From Bacteroidota bacterium (GTDB taxonomy: Bacteria; Bacteroidota; Bacteroidia; Bacteroidales; VadinHA17): a stretch of 14,003 bases of DNA. Below, piece by piece: positions 1 through 6,806 of the stretch; the stretch's first letter is position 1; each line of letters opens with the position of its first letter. Under the pieces are notes generated by a model. The model was not told the origin of the DNA. It was given only the letters and a program-made list of their open reading frames with translations, and made no database searches. The position numbers and the translations under genes are program-made. The stretch covers positions 1-14,003 of the forward strand of contig VGGM01000006.1 in NCBI GenBank assembly GCA_016868515.1, in the 5' to 3' direction.

Positions 1-1070
1 TTATAATGCTTACAAACCGGGGCACCGGAGGAGGAGGCACGGAGGTTATAATCTCGTTTACCGGCCTGAAGAACTATAAGGGAGTCAATGATACCCTCAC
101 CTATTTCAATCCGCCCAATACATCAATGGATCTTTCACGGCAGGGACAGGCGGGGACTATATCTCTGGGTCTGATGAGGTATGTGGCGCGAACCCCGCTC
201 AGACAGAATATTAAAGTCAGCTATGAAGATGCCGGAGGTGCGAGAAAACAACTCAGCCAGGTTGTTGAAGATGATCCGTGGGACAGCTGGGTATTCAGGC
301 TTTCAAGCAGGGGTTCGTTCAACAAGGATGAGACCTACGAGAATATATCAAGTGAAAACAGCTTCAGTTCTGACAGAGTGACTCCGGAGTGGAAATCAGA
401 ATTTGATTCCCAGTATGAATTCAGGCAACAAAGCATCACAAGGAATGGAGTAACCACACGCTATCCTCGCAAGAACTGGAGTCTCAGAACACTGCAGGTA
501 AAGAGTATATCTGACCACTTCTCAGCCGGAGCGAGTCTTTCAGCGGCGGGTTCAACATACGGGAATATCAGGTACTCCCTCAACTTCCACCCTGCACTCG
601 AGTATAATATTTACCCATACAGTGAATCATTCAAAAGGCAGATACGTTTTCAATATACGGTGCAGATGAACTGGGCCAATTACATGGATACAACCCTTTA
701 CATGAAAATGGAGGAGGTTATTTACAGGCATCAGCTGGCCGTTGCCGTTGGACTGAACCAGCCATGGGGTTCAGGTGATTTTTCCATCAGGGGTGGACAT
801 TTCCTGAATGACGCCTCCTTCTGGAGCTTCAGTATGAACGGCAATATCAGCTGGAGGGTATACAAAGGTTTGTCTGTAAGCTTCAATGCAAGAGCGGCAA
901 TAATCAGAGACGACAGGGCAATATTGAAGAAGGAGGCGTCTGATGAGGATATATTACTGGAACTCAGGAAGCTGAATTCAGCATATTCGTACAATGTAGG
1001 TTTTGGGATGTCCTATTCATTCGGGTCAATCTACAACAACGTTGTAAACCCGAGGTTCTCGGGAAGGTAA
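1..1070 (+). CDS. Outer-membrane beta-barrel protein, C-terminal part (5' end outside window)
   Basis: The open frame runs in from the left edge; the ATG at base 6 has no stop before it and sits inside a stretch (I-M-L-T-N-R-G-T-G-G-G-G-T-E) that looks like mid-protein sequence, so I treat the gene as truncated. About 355 residues are visible. After the glycine-rich segment come many alternating polar/aromatic strands (for example around RQIRFQYTVQMNW and SFSMNGNISWRVYKGLSVSF) and a C-terminal Y-S-F-G-S-I-Y-N-N-V-V-N-P-R-F, as expected of an outer-membrane beta-barrel. It recalls an uncharacterised Bacteroidetes family with a short periplasmic N-terminal domain carrying T-G-x-G-G followed by a barrel; that match is from memory. 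Signal peptide and first part of the N-terminal domain would lie upstream. The cargo or role is unknown. It is co-oriented with aspA, but a separate promoter candidate lies between them. Confidence 0.7.
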   Translation, partial: IMLTNRGTGGGGTEVIISFTGLKNYKGVNDTLTYFNPPNTSMDLSRQGQAGTISLGLMRYVARTPLRQNIKVSYEDAGGARKQLSQVVEDDPWDSWVFRLSSRGSFNKDETYENISSENSFSSDRVTPEWKSEFDSQYEFRQQSITRNGVTTRYPRKNWSLRTLQVKSISDHFSAGASLSAAGSTYGNIRYSLNFHPALEYNIYPYSESFKRQIRFQYTVQMNWANYMDTTLYMKMEEVIYRHQLAVAVGLNQPWGSGDFSIRGGHFLNDASFWSFSMNGNISWRVYKGLSVSFNARAAIIRDDRAILKKEASDEDILLELRKLNSAYSYNVGFGMSYSFGSIYNNVVNPRFSGR

Positions 1071-1087
1071 CCAATATACCCGGCCCA

Positions 1088-1119
1088 TTGTGTCAAATCA
1101 TGCAAATGATGTAAGTTTG
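1088..1119 (+). promoter_or_regulatory. Bacteroidetes-type promoter candidate for aspA-hydF
   Basis: A TTG at 1088-1090 is followed after 21 bases by TAAGTTTG at 1112-1119, an exact fit to the Bacteroidetes -7 consensus TAnnTTTG with a -33 TTG. The start site would fall near 1125, leaving a leader of about 15 bases before the ATG at 1141. It is the best promoter match I found in the window. Confidence 0.5.
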
Positions 1120-1122
1120 CAT
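1097..1122. repeat. Two overlapping inverted repeats over the aspA -7 box (possible operator)
   Basis: ATGCAAA at 1100-1106 and TTTGCAT at 1116-1122 form a perfect 7-base inverted repeat with a 9-base spacer; the right arm covers the last four bases of the -7 box. A second pair, ATCAT (1097-1101) and ATGAT (1106-1110) with a 4-base spacer, overlaps it. A regulator bound here would block the promoter. It does not match the FNR-type TTGAT-N4-ATCAA site. Confidence 0.35.
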
Positions 1123-1140
1123 TCTATAATTCATTAGCTG

Positions 1141-2577
1141 ATGGACCGTACCGAAAAGGACTATCTCGGAGAACACCTCATACCAACAGATGCCCTCTAC
1201 GGGATTCACTCAAAAAGGGCGTTTGTAAATTTCCCCGGCACCAACCTCTTTCCGGTTGAGTGGTATATGGCCATGGGGTCGGTTAAGGAATCGGCATACA
1301 GAACCTACAGTAGGTTCAGGACAGCAGCTGCGGAGAAATACGGACACAGGGAGTCGGTGAGGATAATCAGTGATGATATTGTTGATGCCATGATGCATGC
1401 CGCCGGCGAAGTAGCCAGAGGCAATCATTTCGGCAACTTCATTGTACCAGGGATTCAGGGTGGTGCCGGAACCAGCATCAATATGAATGTAAATGAGATT
1501 ATTGCGAACGCTGCACTGAAAAGGCTCGGGCATTCGCCCGGCGACTACCATATTATTGACCCTGTGGAGGATTGTAACATATACCAGTCAACCAACGATG
1601 TTGTGCCCACTGCGCTTACAATTGCCGTAATGAGACTGCTTAATGAACTGGCCACAGGTATCAACTCTCTCAGGCAGGCTATGGAGGAACTCGAAAGGGA
1701 GAACCGTACTGAGCTGCGACCCGGCTACACCCAGATGCAGGAGGCATTACCCTCCTCATTCGGTATGCTTTTCGGGGCATACAACGAGGCTCTCGCGCGC
1801 GACTGGTGGAGGGTTTCGAAGAGCCTCGAGCGTATTAAAACCATAAACATGGGAGGCGGTGCTACAGGCACTGGCCTGGGCATCCCAAGGTACTTCATCA
1901 TGGAGGTTGTACCTGAACTGCGTAATTCAACAGGACTGCCACTGGCCAGGAGCGAGAACATGCCTGATGCAACCTCAAACCTCGACAAATGGGTTGAAGT
2001 ACATTCCACAATAAAATCGCATGCCGTTAATCTTGAGAAGATTGCCTCTGACCTGAGGTTGCTTGCATCCGACCTTGTGAGCCCTAGGCAACTGCAACTG
2101 CCCGAGAGGCAGGTAGGCAGTTCAATTATGCCCGGAAAAATAAATCCGGTAATTCCGGAATATATTATTTCGGTTTCCCACAGGGTTTATGCCAACGACA
2201 ATCTTATTACATCGCTGGCTGCACAGGGATGCCTTGAACTGAATGCATACCTCCCGGCAATCGGGTGTGCAGTAATTGAAAGCATAAACCTGCTTATAGC
2301 TGCCAACCATACGCTTCTTGAAAACAGTGTTAAAGGATTAACAGTAAACAGAGCATCATCATTCGAAAAGGTGCTGTTCACCCCTGCGGTGACAACGGCA
2401 CTGGTTCCGTACATTGGCTATAACAAGGCCTCTGAGGCGGCAAGGATGATGAAAGAGCATGGCATTTCAGTAATTGAAGCTAACAATCGTCTTAATCTGA
2501 TTGATCAGGCCAGACTTAATGAAATACTTCAACCGGCAAACCTTCTAAAAACCGGTTTCTCACTTGAAGAGATCTAA
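1141..2577 (+). CDS. aspA: Aspartate ammonia-lyase family protein, hydrogenase-maturation type
   Basis: A 478-residue member of the aspartase/fumarase superfamily, predicted to release ammonia from aspartate to give fumarate in the cytoplasm. The superfamily landmarks are present in order: GGAGTS at 107-112, QSTND at 149-153, a T-Q-M-Q-E-A segment where class II fumarases have T-H, and the mobile lid signature GSSIMPGKINP at 326-336, with S328 as the expected catalytic serine and K333 as the substrate-carboxylate lysine. Length equals that of E. coli AspA, but the lid reads PGKIN rather than PAKVN, and the region around GGGATGTGLGIPRY departs from the usual N-L-G-A-T-A-I-G-T-G-L-N. The next gene is hydF, 10 bases on, and an aspartase gene recurs in hydE/G/F clusters of Bacteroides and Clostridia. 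The likely role is therefore supplying ammonia or adjusting nitrogen for assembly of the bridging dithiomethylamine ligand; that role is inferred. Argininosuccinate or adenylosuccinate lyase is less likely given the TQ and lid signatures. Confidence 0.85.
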   Translation: MDRTEKDYLGEHLIPTDALYGIHSKRAFVNFPGTNLFPVEWYMAMGSVKESAYRTYSRFRTAAAEKYGHRESVRIISDDIVDAMMHAAGEVARGNHFGNFIVPGIQGGAGTSINMNVNEIIANAALKRLGHSPGDYHIIDPVEDCNIYQSTNDVVPTALTIAVMRLLNELATGINSLRQAMEELERENRTELRPGYTQMQEALPSSFGMLFGAYNEALARDWWRVSKSLERIKTINMGGGATGTGLGIPRYFIMEVVPELRNSTGLPLARSENMPDATSNLDKWVEVHSTIKSHAVNLEKIASDLRLLASDLVSPRQLQLPERQVGSSIMPGKINPVIPEYIISVSHRVYANDNLITSLAAQGCLELNAYLPAIGCAVIESINLLIAANHTLLENSVKGLTVNRASSFEKVLFTPAVTTALVPYIGYNKASEAARMMKEHGISVIEANNRLNLIDQARLNEILQPANLLKTGFSLEEI

Positions 2578-2587
2578 TGCTACTCAG

Positions 2588-3820
2588 ATGGTTAAAAGGG
2601 GCAGGGACAGAACTCCGCATATTGGAATTTACGGCAGGCGTAACTTCGGCAAGAGCAGCCTGATAAACGCCATTGCCGGACAGGATATTGCAATTGTATC
2701 GGACGTCGCGGGTACAACCACCGACCCGGTAAAAAAGTCATTCGAAATTACCGGGTTCGGACCGGTTGTACTTGTTGACACAGCCGGTATAGATGACACC
2801 GGCGAGCTTGGTGAAAAAAGGGTTACAAAAACCATGAACTCGATAAACACCATCGACATGGCTATTATAGTAACCGGCGAGAATATATGGGGTGAATATG
2901 AGGAAGAGCTTACCTCGAGGCTGAATGACAACGACATACCGTTTATTGTTCTCTCGGGCAAATCGGATATAAACCAGCCCGGCGGGGAGTTTACCGAAAA
3001 AGTGAAAGAGGCAACCGGCAAACAGCCTTTCCCATTTTCGGTTTACGACAAAGATGCACACGAGAACATCATTAGTCTTATCAGAGATACCATCCCCGCA
3101 TCATCGCTGAAGCTTACGACCCTTGTGGGCGACCTTATCAGTCAGGGCGACGTGGTTCTGCTCATAACTCCTATTGACGTGGAAGCCCCCGAAGGCCGTC
3201 TTATCCTGCCACAGGTGCAGGTTATAAGAGATGTGCTTGACAACGACGCTGTTGCAATAGTACTGAAAGAGAGGGAGGCCGATGCATTTCTGAGAACTTC
3301 GGGTATAAAACCTGCCCTTGTGGTTACTGACTCGCAGGTATTCGTCAAAGCCGATGCATCGGTTCCGGCAGGCATCCCCCTTACCAGTTTCAGCATATTG
3401 CTGGCCCGGCAGAAAGGCGACTTTGCCAGCTACATAAAGGGCACTCCCGCGATATCAGACCTCAATGACGGCGACAGGGTGCTGCTGCTCGAATCATGCA
3501 CCCACCATGTTGCCTGTGACGACATCGGGCGGGTTAAGATACCAAGGTGGATATCAAACTTCACAGGCAAGAAGCTGCACTTTGACGTCGTCGCAGGCCT
3601 CGACAATCTGCCGGCCGGAATCAGTGAATACTCGCTGGTAATACAGTGCGGTGGCTGCATGATAACGGCCCGTCAGCTTCAGCAGAGAATCAGAACCGCC
3701 GTCAGGGCCGGAGTGCCGGTAACCAACTACGGCATGGCCATTGCATACGTTCAGGGCATCTTTCACAGGGCTGTAGAGCCTTTTACCCGCGGGGGAACCA
3801 GGGGTTCCGAATACCTTTGA
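2588..3820 (+). CDS. hydF: [FeFe]-hydrogenase H-cluster maturation GTPase HydF
   Basis: HydF is the cytoplasmic scaffold on which the [2Fe] subcluster is completed before transfer to apo-hydrogenase. I start it at the ATG at 2588 (410 residues), because HydF proteins usually have only a few residues before the HIGIYGRRNFGKSSL block; a TTG at 2564 would add eight residues and overlap aspA. The GTPase domain shows the P-loop G16-RRNFGKS-23, a switch region AGTTTDP (41-47) and DTAG (64-67). The position of the NKxD guanine motif reads GKSD (124-127). A dimerisation domain follows. The C-terminal cluster-binding domain carries C304-T-H306, then 46 residues, then Q353-C354-G-G-C357. The spacing fits the family motif CxH-x44-53-HCxxC, but the second histidine is glutamine. 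All three cysteines are kept, so the protein is probably functional. It ends five bases from the convergent MBOAT gene. Confidence 0.95.
   Translation: MVKRGRDRTPHIGIYGRRNFGKSSLINAIAGQDIAIVSDVAGTTTDPVKKSFEITGFGPVVLVDTAGIDDTGELGEKRVTKTMNSINTIDMAIIVTGENIWGEYEEELTSRLNDNDIPFIVLSGKSDINQPGGEFTEKVKEATGKQPFPFSVYDKDAHENIISLIRDTIPASSLKLTTLVGDLISQGDVVLLITPIDVEAPEGRLILPQVQVIRDVLDNDAVAIVLKEREADAFLRTSGIKPALVVTDSQVFVKADASVPAGIPLTSFSILLARQKGDFASYIKGTPAISDLNDGDRVLLLESCTHHVACDDIGRVKIPRWISNFTGKKLHFDVVAGLDNLPAGISEYSLVIQCGGCMITARQLQQRIRTAVRAGVPVTNYGMAIAYVQGIFHRAVEPFTRGGTRGSEYL
3794..3808. terminator. Short GC-rich hairpin at the hydF/MBOAT convergent ends
   Basis: GGAACC (3794-3799) and GGTTCC (3803-3808) form a perfect six-base stem with a three-base loop. 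It lies in the last codons of hydF and, on the minus strand, starts 17 bases beyond the MBOAT stop. No T-run follows on either strand, so it is at best a weak bidirectional terminator; chance is quite possible. Confidence 0.2.
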
Positions 3821-3825
3821 ACCGG

Positions 3826-6780
3826 TCAGAAGCGGAAGTAGATAAACGGCTGTATGCCGGAAGTCTGCATGCGGGCCAGTAGAAAAACAAGCGCTATAAC
3901 CGCTGTAAATATTACAACCACCGGCAGGCTGACAAACAAACCGCGGACCGCTTCCTTCGTACGGGCCGGAAGAAAATGAACTATATACCCGGCCGCAATA
4001 AGGATTAATACAACCGGATAGGCCTGCCACAGCAATGCAAACTGACCGCCCTTAAAAGTGGTGAAGATGTTGCGGATCATCAGCAGTGCCATCTCATTGC
4101 TTTCGGCCCTGAAGAATATCCAGGCGAAACTCACGAAATTGAATGTTATGAGAATCTGGATAAATGTTAAAAGAGGGTGCTTCCTGAACCTGGAAGGAAA
4201 TAAACTCCCCCATATCTTATTGATAACCAGCCCGACCCCATGGAGCAATCCCCATATCACGAACCTCCATGAGGCACCGTGCCAAAGGCCCCCGAGTGCC
4301 ATTGTAACAATCAGGTTTATTCCGGTAACCAGCCTGCCTTTGCGGCTTCCGCCAAGGGGAATATACAGGTAGTCCTTCAGCCACCGGGAAAGCGATATAT
4401 GCCAGCGCCTCCAGAAATCGGTAATGCCTGTAGCCTTGTAAGGAGAGTTGAAATTAACCGGCAACCTGAACCCCAACAACAGAGCAACACCTGTTGCAAT
4501 GTCGGTGTACCCCGAGAAATCGCAATAAATCTGCAGCCCGTACCCATATACCGCAAGAAGGTTTTCAGCACCGGCGTAATGCCCGGGGGCAGCAAACACC
4601 CGGTCGACAAAATTCACCGAGATATAGTCGGAAATTATCATTTTCTTGATCAGGCCAGCGGCTATCAGGTATATGGCATGTCCGAATTCCCGTTTGGTAA
4701 GGCTGTAGGGAAGATAAAGCTGGGGAACAAACTCCGATGCCCTGACAATCGGCCCGGCCACAAGTTGGGGAAAGAAGGAGACATAGAACCCGAAGTCGGA
4801 TATATTACTGACAGGCTCAACCTTCCTTCGGTATACATCAACTGTATAGCTGATTGTCTGAAAGGTGAAAAACGAAATTCCGACAGGCAGTACTATTGAA
4901 GCAACATCGAATGATGTACCGAACAGTCCGTTGGCGGTAAGCGCCAGTATATTGGTGGCAGGAACAGAGGTTCCGAACCACTCATTTATTGAACTTACAA
5001 TGAAGCTGTAGTATTTGAAATAGCCCAGCATTCCGAGGTTTACCATAAGGCTGAGCACCAGCAGAACCCTTCGTGTCCATATCTTTTCTGATGAATGAAT
5101 CAGCCTGGCTGCAAAGTAATCGGTGAAGGTGGAGACAATAAGAAGACTCAGAAAAATGCCACCCGATTTCCAGTAAAAAAAGAGGCTGAATGCAAACAGG
5201 TAGAGGTTTCGCACAGCCATCTTTCTGTATATCAACGAATAACCCGCCACCAGTACCAGCAGGAAAAGCCAGAAAGCCAGATTTGTAAATATGAAGGGAG
5301 AGGAAGGGTCATATGCAAGGATTCCGGTTATGAGTGTCGCTGAGGGCCTTCCTGCCAATATACTCTCAGCCTGAACCACAATTGTATCGGATGCCTGAAC
5401 CGCGGGCGAAAGTGTGTCGGTATGATGCGCAATGGTGTCGCTGCCAGGACCGGCAAAAAAAAACTCGTTCTGAAGCATCGCAGCTATTGAGTCCGATCCG
5501 GCATATGTAAAGTGAGTATAATCCTTCTGTGCGAGAGGCGGCTCCGCCTCAGTCCACTTCTGAATTGAATTCTCCCCTCCCATTGCCTGAAGTGCATCCC
5601 AGAATATTATACCGGCGGTGCCGGCAGCCCTCCTTTGCGCATCGCGTATATTGCCGATATTGCTGTACGAGCTAATGGTTCCGTCCCTGTTTTCAGCCAT
5701 GTCGGTAACTCCGGCAAGAAGTATCTCAGCGCCGGGGCATAACTCCTTCAGCAGGCTGAACTGTCGCTCAAGGCCCTTCTGGTAATATGTATAGTCCTCC
5801 CTGACGTTCTTAACGACATTCAGGCCGTAGTGCAGGATTATAAGGTCGGGGGCAAGCATGGAAAACAGCATTCCGAGGTTTTCCCTGTCGGCCAGGGTGA
5901 ATTCCAGACCGGCGCTGCCACGGTGCGGAATATTGTCAACGGCAACCCCTTTTTCAGCTTCCAGGCTGAAACAATAGACATCGGGCGAACCGGTTCCGGC
6001 AAAGATAATTCTGACATCACTGGCGGAACCAAGGCTAACAGAATACTCCCGGGGTCCGGCGCCGCGACTAAGTGAATCGGAGGCCACGACAGCCCCTCCC
6101 GCATACACGGTCACCAGGCAGTTGCCATGAAGGTTCCCGTAGAAAAGCCTTAACCTTTTATATACCGCCGGGGTTCCTGAAGTAAATATTGACGGAGTTA
6201 CCCTCACTGTTGCATTGACACCATGCTTTACTACCGAATCGGGAGGAAGAAACCTGCAGAACGACATGAACGGGCCGATCCCGGTGTGATTAATGGCTCC
6301 GCTGCGGTAGGAGAGATATGTGTAACGCGTCCAGTTGGATGACGACCGTACCTCCACGGTGCGGGTATACATAACCGGCATCAGTGGCTGTAGCAGGCCG
6401 GGCCCGGAGCCACCATAAACATCCTGAAGACTGCTTCGCAGGTAGGAGGTAATCCTGTCGCCTTCAAGCTGACTGTCGCCGAATACCATTATTCTCACCG
6501 GTAAGGAATCGGCCTTTGAGAGCCTCTGCATTATTCTTTCCCCGGGCAGGTACACAGGCAATAATGTGGCTGTATCGGGCTCTGTTAATACCGTTTCGGT
6601 GATTGTGCCGGCACTGGTTTGGGTGCCGGCCGGTTCAGGAAGGGATACATTGCTGCCTGCAGAAAGGCTTTGCAGTGAACCCGCCAAACCCGGGATTACT
6701 GCCACTGGAGCATACAGCGAAACCGCAGCGGTAACAAGCACTGCGGCCAGCATAAAAAGCAATATCCTTAACGGGCGCAT
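3826..6780 (-). CDS. SGNH hydrolase-MBOAT fusion, probable periplasmic glycan O-acetyltransferase
   Basis: A 984-residue two-domain protein. Residues 5-27 form a signal anchor. The periplasmic part (about 95-440) is an SGNH domain: block I is G101-D-S103-Q with S103 as nucleophile, the G319-L-N321 pair gives the oxyanion G and N, and D420-Y-T-H423 completes the triad; a beta-rich, carbohydrate-binding-like insert sits at about 185-290. After a Ser/Thr/Asp linker (445-490), residues 496-984 form a polytopic MBOAT domain of the AlgI/DltB type, with W-H794 in the RRWHISLSRWLKDY block and the invariant H834 in GGLWHG. In known systems (AlgI with AlgJ/AlgX, PatA with PatB) the MBOAT passes acetyl groups across the membrane and an SGNH partner places them on the glycan. 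Here both are one chain. The gene follows mltD by 26 bases, suggesting peptidoglycan as acceptor, but an exopolysaccharide is equally possible. A nine-T run lies at the domain junction. Confidence 0.88.
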   Translation of the reverse strand: MRPLRILLFMLAAVLVTAAVSLYAPVAVIPGLAGSLQSLSAGSNVSLPEPAGTQTSAGTITETVLTEPDTATLLPVYLPGERIMQRLSKADSLPVRIMVFGDSQLEGDRITSYLRSSLQDVYGGSGPGLLQPLMPVMYTRTVEVRSSSNWTRYTYLSYRSGAINHTGIGPFMSFCRFLPPDSVVKHGVNATVRVTPSIFTSGTPAVYKRLRLFYGNLHGNCLVTVYAGGAVVASDSLSRGAGPREYSVSLGSASDVRIIFAGTGSPDVYCFSLEAEKGVAVDNIPHRGSAGLEFTLADRENLGMLFSMLAPDLIILHYGLNVVKNVREDYTYYQKGLERQFSLLKELCPGAEILLAGVTDMAENRDGTISSYSNIGNIRDAQRRAAGTAGIIFWDALQAMGGENSIQKWTEAEPPLAQKDYTHFTYAGSDSIAAMLQNEFFFAGPGSDTIAHHTDTLSPAVQASDTIVVQAESILAGRPSATLITGILAYDPSSPFIFTNLAFWLFLLVLVAGYSLIYRKMAVRNLYLFAFSLFFYWKSGGIFLSLLIVSTFTDYFAARLIHSSEKIWTRRVLLVLSLMVNLGMLGYFKYYSFIVSSINEWFGTSVPATNILALTANGLFGTSFDVASIVLPVGISFFTFQTISYTVDVYRRKVEPVSNISDFGFYVSFFPQLVAGPIVRASEFVPQLYLPYSLTKREFGHAIYLIAAGLIKKMIISDYISVNFVDRVFAAPGHYAGAENLLAVYGYGLQIYCDFSGYTDIATGVALLLGFRLPVNFNSPYKATGITDFWRRWHISLSRWLKDYLYIPLGGSRKGRLVTGINLIVTMALGGLWHGASWRFVIWGLLHGVGLVINKIWGSLFPSRFRKHPLLTFIQILITFNFVSFAWIFFRAESNEMALLMIRNIFTTFKGGQFALLWQAYPVVLILIAAGYIVHFLPARTKEAVRGLFVSLPVVVIFTAVIALVFLLARMQTSGIQPFIYFRF
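5455..5463 (-). other. Nine-T homopolymer at the SGNH/MBOAT domain boundary
   Basis: On the coding strand of the fusion gene three consecutive TTT codons (residues 440-442) form an uninterrupted run of nine T. It lies just after the SGNH catalytic D-Y-T-H and before the first MBOAT helix. Reading the sequence on, a -1 slip meets TGA after 29 codons and a +1 slip meets TAA after about 40, both inside the linker, so slippage would yield an SGNH-only protein. Confidence 0.6.
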
Positions 6781-6806
6781 ATCTTACCCGGCTAAAGTAA
6801 TGAAGA

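Noticed and set aside
2564..2587. TTG at 2564 as the HydF start
   Set aside because: It adds eight residues not seen in the family, although it would overlap aspA; the ATG at 2588 gives the usual short lead into the P-loop.
4279..4899. A 206-codon open frame on the plus strand inside the SGNH-MBOAT gene
   Set aside because: It is antisense to a gene with clear MBOAT motifs across the same bases, has no domain-like sequence and begins in the middle of the MBOAT coding region. The same holds for the antisense frames at 3554-4030 and 11075-11608.
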